Shown: in pieces, positions 7,721 through 14,886 of the stretch
Layout of the letters: each line of letters starts with the position of its first letter
Position numbering within the stretch: the stretch's first letter is position 1
Origin: Bacillota bacterium
GTDB lineage: Bacteria > Bacillota > UBA4882 > UBA8346
DNA length: 18,664 bases
NCBI GenBank assembly: GCA_023415375.1
Contig: JAEZKW010000068.1
Coordinates: forward strand, 1 to 18,664
Direction: 5' to 3'
Notes under the pieces: generated by a model
Database searches by the model: none
Seen by the model: only the letters and a program-made list of their open reading frames with translations
What the model was told of the DNA's origin: nothing
Program-made: the position numbers and the translations under genes

Positions 7721-8563
7721 ATTGCAAACAGGCTGGGAATCAATTTTTGGAATTGGATCGATGTGTTTAGTGATAAGGAACTGTATCTTTTTGAAAAAGC
7801 CAAACAGTTTGGATTTGATTCTTGCGAAATAGGCATGGTTAACACTGATTTTGATTATTCGGCCGTCAGAAAAATTACGGATGAACTTCGGATGGGGTTA
7901 ACGCTTTGCGGCGCATTCATCAAAGGAAGAGATATTTCCAGTTTTGATGAGCAGATTCGGCTAAACACGAAACGGTATTTCTGCGATTGCTTTGAGGCGG
8001 CAGAAAGGGTGGGGGCAAAAGTTTTTGCGGGACCGGTATATGCCGGTGGCGGCAAGACGCATCTCTTGAGCCCGGATGATAAAAAGCGTGAATGGGATTA
8101 TGCGGTGAAAGGTCTTGCGGAAATGTCCCGCGCCGCAAAGAATTATGGGGTGATGATTGCTCTTGAACCGATAAACCGTTACCGTACTAGTGTCGTTAAT
8201 ACGGTTGAACAGGCTCTGAAAATGGTTTCTGACATTGGAAGCTCGAATGTGGGTATCCTTTTCGATACTTATCAGGCTAGCATTGAGGAAGATGATATTT
8301 TGGATGCGCTTAGGCTGGTGTGTAATGCTGGTAAACTTGTTCATTTTCATGCTTGTGGATCCAACAGGGGAGCGCCAGGCCGCGGTCATTTGCCATGGCT
8401 TGATTTGGCAAAAATTTTAAAGCAGTACAACTATACGGGACATATAACCATCGAAAGTTTTTTGGCGGGTGGAATGGATGGCGCTTGGCGTCAACTGGAT
8501 ACAAGTCCGGATCAATTGGCTGAAAAAGGGATTCACTATCTGAAGGATTTATTTGCAACGTAA
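7721..8563 (+). CDS. Sugar isomerase/epimerase, D-tagatose/D-psicose 3-epimerase-like TIM barrel
   Basis: This is probably a metal-dependent epimerase of a ketose or related keto sugar. The four metal ligands of the tagatose 3-epimerase family are visible in order: E149 (ALEPINRYRT), D182 (FDTYQASIEE), H208 (LVHFHACGSNR) and E245 (TIESF). The APGRGHLPW block is also typical. Their spacing matches family numbering only if translation begins about 14 codons before the first conventional start (GTG, 7763), because the first barrel strand LGINFWNW is encoded upstream of it. No in-frame ATG, GTG or TTG exists there. The best placed codon is ATT at 7721, eight bases after AGGAGG (7707-7712), giving 280 residues. 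A 3-dehydroshikimate dehydratase, which has the same fold, is a less likely alternative. Confidence 0.82.
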   Translation: MANRLGINFWNWIDVFSDKELYLFEKAKQFGFDSCEIGMVNTDFDYSAVRKITDELRMGLTLCGAFIKGRDISSFDEQIRLNTKRYFCDCFEAAERVGAKVFAGPVYAGGGKTHLLSPDDKKREWDYAVKGLAEMSRAAKNYGVMIALEPINRYRTSVVNTVEQALKMVSDIGSSNVGILFDTYQASIEEDDILDALRLVCNAGKLVHFHACGSNRGAPGRGHLPWLDLAKILKQYNYTGHITIESFLAGGMDGAWRQLDTSPDQLAEKGIHYLKDLFAT

Positions 8564-8585
8564 GAGCATTTTTTTATTTTTCATT

Positions 8586-8600
8586 TTGAAAACGATTGCA
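8586..8600. promoter_or_regulatory. cre-like / LacI-family operator
   Basis: TTGAAAACGATTGCA fits the degenerate Bacillota catabolite-responsive-element consensus WTGNAANCGNWNNCW at every fixed position. It lies in the 64-bp gap between the epimerase and the flavin enzyme genes, 28 bp before the start codon. It could bind CcpA (carbon catabolite control, possibly as a roadblock within the operon) or the LacI-family regulator encoded just upstream, since such regulators bind related CG-centred sites. No convincing -35/-10 pair surrounds it. Confidence 0.6.
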
Positions 8601-8627
8601 TTTGTTAAAGCAAGGGAGCGATGAATT

Positions 8628-9989
8628 ATGGCGGCATTTGAAAAATTTAATTTTAAAAATTTAGATGAAATCCAGGAAAAAGTACGGCAATTAGGGGTTG
8701 AAATCCGTCTCAGCGAAGATTTATCCCCCTTGTCAAAGCAGGTAAAAATAAATAATCGTACCACACCGAACTCAATAGCCATTTTGCCGATGGAGGGCTG
8801 TGACAGTGAACGGGATGGCAGTCCATCTGAATTGGTAAGAAGAAGATATGAACGTTTTGCATCGGGCGGAGCGGGGCTTATTTGGTATGAAGCCTGCGCA
8901 GTTGTGGATGAAGGAAGAGCGAATCCGTTGCAAATGCATTTAACCCGGAGAAATGTATCGGCCTTTGCGGAAATGCTCAAAAAGGCTAATGCGGCAGCAG
9001 CCAACTCCTGCGGCAACAGTCATCGGCCTGTCAATATCTTGCAGCTTACCCATTCGGGGCGATACTCCCGTCCGGATGATAAGCCGGCGCCCTTGGTACC
9101 GCAACATGATCCGCTGCTTGATCCGCGGGTTTCCTTAAACCCGGATACGCCGGTCCTTTCAGATGATTATTTGGACGGTTTAATTGAAAAATATGTCCAA
9201 TTGGCAGTCCTAGCAAAAGAAGCCGGATTTGACGGAGTTGACATCAAATCCTGTCACCGCTACCTGCTTTCGGAAATCCTAGCAAGCCATACCCGTGAAG
9301 GTAAATATGGCGGAAGTTTTGAAAACCGGACTCGTCTTTTGCTTACCATTATTAAGGAAGTTCGCCAAGCTATCGGCAACGATTTCATTATTGCTTCACG
9401 GTTCAATGTATTTGATGCCCATCCCTATCCCTATGGCTGGGGTGTTGACAAAGCCGATTGCTGGAAGCCGGATTTAACCGAGCCGGTCCGTTTGACTGAA
9501 TTATTAGTAAAAAATGGTGTTGATTTGCTGAGCAACTCCTCGGGAAACCCTTATTTTCGCTTCCCTCAAGTTACAAGGCCTTTTGATCAACCAACAATCG
9601 GCGGTGAAACCCCGAGTGAACATCCCTTGGAAAGTGTTGCCAGATTGTTTGGGTTCAGCCGTAAAATTCAGCAGCTGGCAGGGGAGATTCCCGTCGTTGG
9701 TAATGGTTATAGTTGGTTGCGTCAATTCTTAGCCAACGCCGGCGCTGCAAACTTGATGGAAAATGGCTGCAAAATGGTTGGAATCGGGCGTGAGGCTTTT
9801 GCTTATCCGGATGCGCCCAAAGATATTTTAACAAATGGCGCGATGCTACCAAACAAATGTTGTATTGCCTGCAGCAAGTGTACCCAGATTATGCGCGACC
9901 ATGGACGTACCGGCTGTGTCATCAAAGACGGCCAGATTTATGTGCCCCTTTATAATGAAGCTAGAAAGACTGCAGAAAATAATCATTAA
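8628..9989 (+). CDS. Old-yellow-enzyme-family NADH:flavin oxidoreductase with C-terminal Fe-S motif
   Basis: This is an FMN-binding TIM-barrel ene-reductase of 453 residues, probably cytoplasmic. Family blocks include LQLTHSGRYSRP and the active-site region FDGVDIKSCHRYLLSE, followed by GKYGGSFENRTRLLL. The usual HxxH-type catalytic pair reads K-S-C-H here, so the first histidine is lysine. At the C-terminus, C412, C415, C418 and C430 (CIACSKC then C after 11 residues), plus an extra C411, form a cluster motif like that of 2,4-dienoyl-CoA and 2-enoate reductases. The FAD/NAD(P)H domain that follows in those enzymes (about 650-670 residues in total) is absent, so electrons must come from a partner. 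It probably reduces an alpha,beta-unsaturated acid or ketone made in the pathway. The start has AGGGAG nine bases upstream. Confidence 0.88.
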   Translation: MAAFEKFNFKNLDEIQEKVRQLGVEIRLSEDLSPLSKQVKINNRTTPNSIAILPMEGCDSERDGSPSELVRRRYERFASGGAGLIWYEACAVVDEGRANPLQMHLTRRNVSAFAEMLKKANAAAANSCGNSHRPVNILQLTHSGRYSRPDDKPAPLVPQHDPLLDPRVSLNPDTPVLSDDYLDGLIEKYVQLAVLAKEAGFDGVDIKSCHRYLLSEILASHTREGKYGGSFENRTRLLLTIIKEVRQAIGNDFIIASRFNVFDAHPYPYGWGVDKADCWKPDLTEPVRLTELLVKNGVDLLSNSSGNPYFRFPQVTRPFDQPTIGGETPSEHPLESVARLFGFSRKIQQLAGEIPVVGNGYSWLRQFLANAGAANLMENGCKMVGIGREAFAYPDAPKDILTNGAMLPNKCCIACSKCTQIMRDHGRTGCVIKDGQIYVPLYNEARKTAENNH

Positions 9990-10002
9990 TGGAGGGTTTG
10001 AA

Positions 10003-11040
10003 ATGGCTGAGCAGCAAAAACTAATCAATCGGAAAGGGCGGGTTGTTGCACCCGGGAAAACCGATTTTATAACGAGTGATGTATCTGAGCCCGGACCGGG
10101 CCAGGTCTTAATCAAGATTGTTTCCAGTAGTATTTGCGGGAGCGATCTTCATATATTTAAAGGAAAACACCCGGCTGTTTCTCTTCCTGCAACCATTGGT
10201 CATGAATTTGCCGGTGATGTCATCGCTGTGGGTGAGGATGTTCGAACCATCGCTGTTGGCGATCGGGTCACGGTGGAGCCGGTCATTGTCTGCGGGAAAT
10301 GCCAAGCCTGTCATCATGGAGAATACGGATATTGTGAAAATATAAGTTTCACATACCGGAATGGGGACGGGGCGATGGCTGATTACATAACAGTCTTTGA
10401 ACCGTATGTTTTTAAACTGCCGGATCATCTTTCTTATGATGGCGGTGCATTAATAGAGCCTTTGGCTGTCGCCACCCATGCTGTACGTAGAGCCGGGATT
10501 CAGTTGGGTGAAAAGGTGCTCATTATCGGTGCGGGGGCGATAGGATTGTTGACGGCAGCGTTGTGCCGCAGGACAGGCGCCAGTGAAGTGGCAATTGTCG
10601 ACTTTTCGGATGCAAGATTAAAATTAGCGCTGGAATTGGGCGCCACAACGGCGATTCATCCTGAACAACAGGATGCTTTGGCGACTGTTTATAAGCTCAC
10701 TGACGGTAGGGGGATGGATAAAACCTTTGAATGTGTCGGCAGGGAATCAACTTTTCGTCAAGCCATGATGGCATTGAAAAAAAATGGCCTGGCAACCATT
10801 GTCGGAATTTTTGAAGAAAAAGAGATTCAAATTCCGGTTACCCGTTTTATAACTCATGAAATTAAGGTTCAGGGTTCCCAGGGTTATTGTTGGGATTTTC
10901 CGGTGGCTTTAAAAATGTCGGAAGAGATTCCCATTGAAAAGTTGATTACCCATACATTTAAACTCGCAGAACTTCAGCAGGCCTTAGAAACATCGTTGGA
11001 TAAAAACACAGGCTCTGTTAAAGTGATCCTAAAGCCTTAA
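10003..11040 (+). CDS. Zinc-dependent medium-chain dehydrogenase, polyol/threonine dehydrogenase-like
   Basis: This is an NAD(P)-dependent alcohol or polyol dehydrogenase of the MDR superfamily with 345 residues, the usual length. Catalytic zinc ligands are C45 (ICGSD), H67 and E68 (GHE). The structural zinc loop has C97, C100, C103 and C111. The Rossmann motif GAGAIGL is near residue 172, and the conserved EPLAVATHA block is near residue 150. The likely role is oxidising a secondary hydroxyl of a sugar acid or polyol, or the reverse reduction. GGAGGG (9991-9996) six bases before the ATG at 10003 fixes the start. The open frame extends upstream to 9835, but that stretch lies inside the flavin-enzyme gene, whose stop is 13 bp upstream. 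Confidence 0.92.
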   Translation: MAEQQKLINRKGRVVAPGKTDFITSDVSEPGPGQVLIKIVSSSICGSDLHIFKGKHPAVSLPATIGHEFAGDVIAVGEDVRTIAVGDRVTVEPVIVCGKCQACHHGEYGYCENISFTYRNGDGAMADYITVFEPYVFKLPDHLSYDGGALIEPLAVATHAVRRAGIQLGEKVLIIGAGAIGLLTAALCRRTGASEVAIVDFSDARLKLALELGATTAIHPEQQDALATVYKLTDGRGMDKTFECVGRESTFRQAMMALKKNGLATIVGIFEEKEIQIPVTRFITHEIKVQGSQGYCWDFPVALKMSEEIPIEKLITHTFKLAELQQALETSLDKNTGSVKVILKP

Positions 11041-11067
11041 ATCAAGGATTAAATCAAGGAGGATAGT

Positions 11068-11835
11068 ATGTCGAAGACAGCAATTGTAACCGGAGGAAGC
11101 CGTGGAATAGGTTTTGCAATCTCAAAACAACTAGGAATGGACGGCTATCAGATTGTCATTATGGCGGTAAGCCCGTTGGAAAAAAACCAAGAACGGTTAG
11201 AGGAATTAAAAAAATTAGGGATCCATTATATTTATGTCCAAGGTGATGTTTCCCAACAAGGCGACCGGCAAAAATGTGTCGACCAAGCCGTTTTCAGTTT
11301 CGGAAGTATCGATGTGCTGGTCAATAATGCGGGTGTGGCACCGCTGGTAAGGGCCGATTTACTGGAAATGTCCGAAGAAAGCTTTGATCGGGTGATCGGT
11401 ATTAATACCAAAGGCACCATGTTCATGACGCAATTGGTTGTCAAACAAATGTTAAAACAGGAGATTAAAGGAAAGAAACGCGGGGTTATTGTCAATATCT
11501 CCTCGTGTTCCGCTGTAGTCTCTTCCACATCCCGGGGAGAATATTGCATTTCCAAGGCAGGCGTCTCGATGTTGACCAAACTCTATGCCGACCGTCTGGC
11601 CGGTGACAGTATCTATGTATATGAAGTGCGGCCAGGTGTTATTTTTACCGATATGACAACCGGAGTGAAAGAAAAGTATGACAAACTTTTAAATGACGGT
11701 GCATTTCCGATAAAACGCTGGGGACAGCCGGAGGATATTGGAGCCGCGGTTTCCGCATTTTGTTCGGATCAATTTCTTTATACAACCGGTAATTACATCG
11801 ACGTTGACGGCGGTTTTCACATTCAGCGGTTGTAA
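11068..11835 (+). CDS. Short-chain dehydrogenase/reductase (SDR), FabG-like
   Basis: This is a classical SDR of 255 residues that oxidises or reduces a hydroxyl/keto group with NAD(P). The cofactor motif TGGSRGIG is at residues 8-15, NNAG at 86-89, and the catalytic Y159-x3-K163 (YCISK) follows a serine-rich strand (NISSCSAV). The PGVIFTDMT block and the terminal DVDGGFH are also typical. It begins 27 bp after the zinc dehydrogenase with AAGGAGG five bases upstream of ATG. In this operon a sugar-acid or keto-acid dehydrogenase role fits better than fatty-acid synthesis, because no fab genes are nearby. Confidence 0.92.
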   Translation: MSKTAIVTGGSRGIGFAISKQLGMDGYQIVIMAVSPLEKNQERLEELKKLGIHYIYVQGDVSQQGDRQKCVDQAVFSFGSIDVLVNNAGVAPLVRADLLEMSEESFDRVIGINTKGTMFMTQLVVKQMLKQEIKGKKRGVIVNISSCSAVVSSTSRGEYCISKAGVSMLTKLYADRLAGDSIYVYEVRPGVIFTDMTTGVKEKYDKLLNDGAFPIKRWGQPEDIGAAVSAFCSDQFLYTTGNYIDVDGGFHIQRL

Positions 11836-11864
11836 ATGGCGGATGTATTGAGGGGGATAAAAGA

Positions 11865-13826
11865 TTGTTCAGCGGTAAAATCAATGTCAGCGGCTATGAA
11901 ATCTCGGTGTTTTCTTATAATACGGTCATTGTGGGAACTGGGGCCGCCGGATTTAATGCGGCAAACCGGCTTTACAGTTATGGCCAGAAAGATATCGCCA
12001 TGGTTACGGATCATATCTTGGCTGGAACTTCCCGCAATACAGGTTCGGATAAACAAACCTATTATAAACTTACCATGTCCGGCAATTCATCCGATTCCGT
12101 TGCTGAACTCGCCAAAGCCCTTTTTGACGGCGAATGCGTCGATGGAGATATCGCCTTAACAGAAGCCGCTTTATCGGCAAAATGTTTTTTGAATTTAGTG
12201 GAACTCGGTGTTCCATTTCCTCAAAATCGTTATGGCGAGTTTGTAGGATATAAGACGGACCATGATCCGGGCCGGAGAGCCACCTCGGTTGGACCTTATA
12301 CATCCAAAAGGATGACTGAATGTCTGGAACGTTCGGTTAATGAAAAAGGGATCCGGATTTATGATAAAATGCAGGTTATTAAAGTCCTGGCTGAGGATGG
12401 GAGAATATATGGCCTGTTATGTCTAAATCTTCAAAACATAGCCGATAAGAATCAAAGATTTGTGGTTTTTTGTTGCAAGAATGTTATTTATGCCACTGGT
12501 GGTCCCGCCGGTATGTATGCAGACTCAGTTTATCCTCTCGGCCACTATGGTGCCAGCGGAATCGCCTTTGAAGCCGGAGTAGCCGGGAAAAACCTAACCG
12601 AATGGCAATACGGTCTGGCGTCGATAAAACCCAGATGGAATGTTTCCGGCACTTATATGCAGGTTTTGCCCAAATTTATCTCTAGCGACCCAAACGGCCG
12701 GAATGAGCGGGAGTTTCTGCTGGATTTCTTTGCCAGTCAATCTGAAATGCTGAACATGATATTTCTGAAGGGTTATCAATGGCCTTTTGATGTTCGAAAA
12801 ATCGATGGCGGTTCTTCCATCATCGATCTCCTAGTTTATATTGAAAGCAGTCTCAAAGGGCGGCGTGTCTTTCTCGATTTTCGGGAAAATCCCGGTAATG
12901 TGGAGATCGATTATAAATCCCTCTCGAAAGAGGCCGGAGATTATTTGGAGAAGGCCGGGGCTGCTTTTGGAAAGCCGATTGATCGTTTACGACATATGAA
13001 TGCGCCGGCGATCGCTTTCTTTCAGGATAAAGGTGTGGATTTATCAACCGGGCCGCTGGAAATCGCCTTATGCGCCCAGCATAATAACGGTGGGCTCAGT
13101 ATTGATATGTGGTGGCAAACCAATCTTCAAGGCTTTTTTGCTGTCGGGGAGGTCAGCGGGAGTCATGGAGTGTACCGGCCGGGTGGCAGCGCATTGAATG
13201 CGGGACAAGTCGGTTCCACCCGGGCGGCGCAATATATTTCTCGTCATCGACAAGGGGCGGCGCCGGCATTGGAGGATTTCTTAAATCAGTTCCGTAATTT
13301 ATTGGCGAGTACCATCGCTACAAGTGAAGCAGTGATCGGAGAATCAGAAAATATCCGGCAAATCTGGGATCAGGCGGCTAGGGACATGAGCCGTTATGGT
13401 GCTGCGATTCGCGACTCCATAGGTATCCGGGAATGCTTGGTTAAAATAAAGGAGACACTTTCTACTTTTGAAAAAAAAGTAAAAATTAAAAATATCCAGG
13501 ATTTGAACAAGGTATTCCGACTTTATGATATGTTAATCAGCCAGTATGTCTATTTAAACGCAATGGTCGATTACATTGAAAACAGCGGAAAAAGTCGCGG
13601 TTCTGCCTTGTATTCCAATCAGCAAGGAAATTTGCCTTATGCAAATTTGCCGGAGATTTTTCGCTATACGTTGGATGACGGCTCGCGGCGTCATTTAATT
13701 CAAGAAGTATGGTACCGGGCTGAGAAATGCGATTTTACCTGGCGTAAGGTTCGTGAAATCCCCGAAAATGACGATTTCTTTGAAAATGTTTGGCGAAATT
13801 ATCGTGAAAATGAGAATATTTATTAA
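11865..13826 (+). CDS. FAD-binding fumarate-reductase/succinate-dehydrogenase-like flavoprotein
   Basis: This is a soluble FAD-dependent oxidoreductase of 653 residues with no signal peptide or membrane segment. The dinucleotide-binding motif GTGAAG is at residues 24-29. Other family blocks are HILAGTSRNTGSDKQT, the substrate-side region YKTDHDPGRRATS, IYATGGPAGMYADS, and the C-terminal FAD block FAVGEVSGSHGVYRPGGSALNAGQVGSTRAA, shown here in pieces of one motif. The last corresponds to HG(A)NRLGGN of fumarate reductases, with YRPGGSALN instead. It therefore belongs to an uncharacterised branch, and reduction of an unsaturated acid is only a guess. No Fe-S cysteine clusters or flavinyl-transfer domains are seen. 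The start is TTG, eight bases after AGGGGG (11851-11856) and 29 bp past the SDR stop. Confidence 0.85.
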   Translation: MFSGKINVSGYEISVFSYNTVIVGTGAAGFNAANRLYSYGQKDIAMVTDHILAGTSRNTGSDKQTYYKLTMSGNSSDSVAELAKALFDGECVDGDIALTEAALSAKCFLNLVELGVPFPQNRYGEFVGYKTDHDPGRRATSVGPYTSKRMTECLERSVNEKGIRIYDKMQVIKVLAEDGRIYGLLCLNLQNIADKNQRFVVFCCKNVIYATGGPAGMYADSVYPLGHYGASGIAFEAGVAGKNLTEWQYGLASIKPRWNVSGTYMQVLPKFISSDPNGRNEREFLLDFFASQSEMLNMIFLKGYQWPFDVRKIDGGSSIIDLLVYIESSLKGRRVFLDFRENPGNVEIDYKSLSKEAGDYLEKAGAAFGKPIDRLRHMNAPAIAFFQDKGVDLSTGPLEIALCAQHNNGGLSIDMWWQTNLQGFFAVGEVSGSHGVYRPGGSALNAGQVGSTRAAQYISRHRQGAAPALEDFLNQFRNLLASTIATSEAVIGESENIRQIWDQAARDMSRYGAAIRDSIGIRECLVKIKETLSTFEKKVKIKNIQDLNKVFRLYDMLISQYVYLNAMVDYIENSGKSRGSALYSNQQGNLPYANLPEIFRYTLDDGSRRHLIQEVWYRAEKCDFTWRKVREIPENDDFFENVWRNYRENENIY

Positions 13827-13973
13827 GGGAAGAAGATTTTTTTACTGAAGGAAAGGTAAGAATGGTTAAGTAAATTATGGTTAACATTCCTTAAATAAAA
13901 AGGGTAATAAACTTGAATAGCCAATTTTTTATATTTTTATCGCAAATGTTGAATCTTTTGGTGAAACTGGGGG

Positions 13974-14000
13974 GGAATGACTCTTCAGTCTTCCTTTTTT
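13974..14000 (+). terminator. Intrinsic terminator (or attenuator) between flavoprotein gene and nfnA
   Basis: GGAA and GACT (13974-13982, with one bulged T) pair with AGTC and TTCC (13987-13994) around the tetraloop CTTC, followed by six T residues (13995-14000). This is a compact Rho-independent terminator. It probably ends the catabolic operon. If a promoter lies in the AT-rich DNA just upstream, it would act as a leader attenuator of nfnAB. I see no strong promoter in 13827-13973. Confidence 0.65.
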
Positions 14001-14040
14001 AATGGGATGGATGGGCTGCAATCTTGGGGGAGGTTTGGGA

Positions 14041-14886
14041 ATGTATAAAATTATCAAGAAGGAAATATTGAATCCCACAGTCAAATTAATGGAGATTGAG
14101 GCACCTCTGATCGCTAGAAAAGCTGAACCGGGCCAATTTATCATTTTCCGAATTCATGAAGATGGAGAGCGGGTCCCGTTAACCATAGCCGATTATCACC
14201 GGGAAACGGGAACGGTCACCATCATCTTTCAAGAGGTCGGTAAAACCACCAAACTGTTGGGTAATATGAACGAAGGGGATTACTTGCTTGATTTCGTAGG
14301 CCCACTTGGGGTGGCTTCCCATTTTGAGGGATTGAAAAAAGTAGCCGTGATCGGCGGCGGCCTCGGGACTGCCATTGCTTATCCGCAGGCCAAAAGACTT
14401 CATCATATTGGCGTTGAGGTTGATGCCATCATCGGATTTCGTAATAAGGATTTAATCATTCTGGAGCAAAAAATGCAGGAAGTAAGCAACCGCCTGTTCA
14501 TAGCGACCGATGACGGATCCAACGGTAATAAGGGATTCGTAACTGATATCTTAAAAAAACTGATCGAAGAGGGCAACCGGTATGACATGGTTATCGCCAT
14601 CGGACCTTTGATCATGATGAAAATGGTCAGCAATTTGACAAAACCATACGGTATTAAAACCGTAGTGAGCATGAATCCGGTCATGGTCGACGGTACGGGG
14701 ATGTGCGGAGGCTGCCGGGTAACGGTGGGCGGCAAAACAAAATTTGCTTGTGTTGACGGGCCGGATTTTGACGGCCATGAAGTCGACTTTGATGAGTCAA
14801 TGCGCAGGCAGATGATGTATAAAACCGAAGAAAAGCAAGCCCTTACCAAGCACGAGTGTAAACTGGGGGGTCTCAAAAATGCCTAA
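14041..14886 (+). CDS. nfnA: NADH-dependent ferredoxin:NADP+ oxidoreductase subunit A (sulfide dehydrogenase beta-like)
   Basis: This is the small subunit of a bifurcating NADH/ferredoxin/NADP oxidoreductase, 281 residues, related to dihydroorotate-dehydrogenase electron-transfer subunits. The FAD domain shows RVPLTIADY, and the nucleotide-binding domain shows VIGGGLGTAIAYPQAKRL. The C-terminal [2Fe-2S] site has C222, C225 and C237, with D217 in VDGTGMCGGC as the probable fourth, aspartate ligand known from this family. The ATG at 14041 has GGAGG seven bases upstream; an in-frame ATG at 14002 begins just after the terminator T-tract and would bury that ribosome site. The gene overlaps nfnB by eight bases, indicating an obligate pair. 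Confidence 0.9.
   Translation: MYKIIKKEILNPTVKLMEIEAPLIARKAEPGQFIIFRIHEDGERVPLTIADYHRETGTVTIIFQEVGKTTKLLGNMNEGDYLLDFVGPLGVASHFEGLKKVAVIGGGLGTAIAYPQAKRLHHIGVEVDAIIGFRNKDLIILEQKMQEVSNRLFIATDDGSNGNKGFVTDILKKLIEEGNRYDMVIAIGPLIMMKMVSNLTKPYGIKTVVSMNPVMVDGTGMCGGCRVTVGGKTKFACVDGPDFDGHEVDFDESMRRQMMYKTEEKQALTKHECKLGGLKNA

Noticed and set aside
7721..8563. TIM barrel as 3-dehydroshikimate dehydratase, making this a quinate/shikimate pathway
   Set aside because: The EPINRYRT, FDTYQASIEE and HFHACGSNR blocks fit ketose 3-epimerases better, and no quinate dehydrogenase or dehydroquinate dehydratase is present.
8564..8585. T-rich stretch after the epimerase gene as a terminator
   Set aside because: No stem precedes the T-runs, so an intrinsic terminator is not supported.
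11836..12159. 107-codon plus-strand ORF starting with ATG right after the SDR stop
   Set aside because: It overlaps the flavoprotein in another frame, has no ribosome site, and its translation lacks the family motifs seen in the TTG-started frame.
13913..13940. TTGAAT followed by AT-rich DNA as an nfnAB promoter
   Set aside because: No -10-like hexamer occurs at an acceptable spacing; TATATT is only 11 bp away.
14403..14876. 157-codon minus-strand open frame opposite nfnA
   Set aside because: It is antisense to the well-supported nfnA and its translation resembles no protein; the open frame follows from the codon pattern of nfnA.
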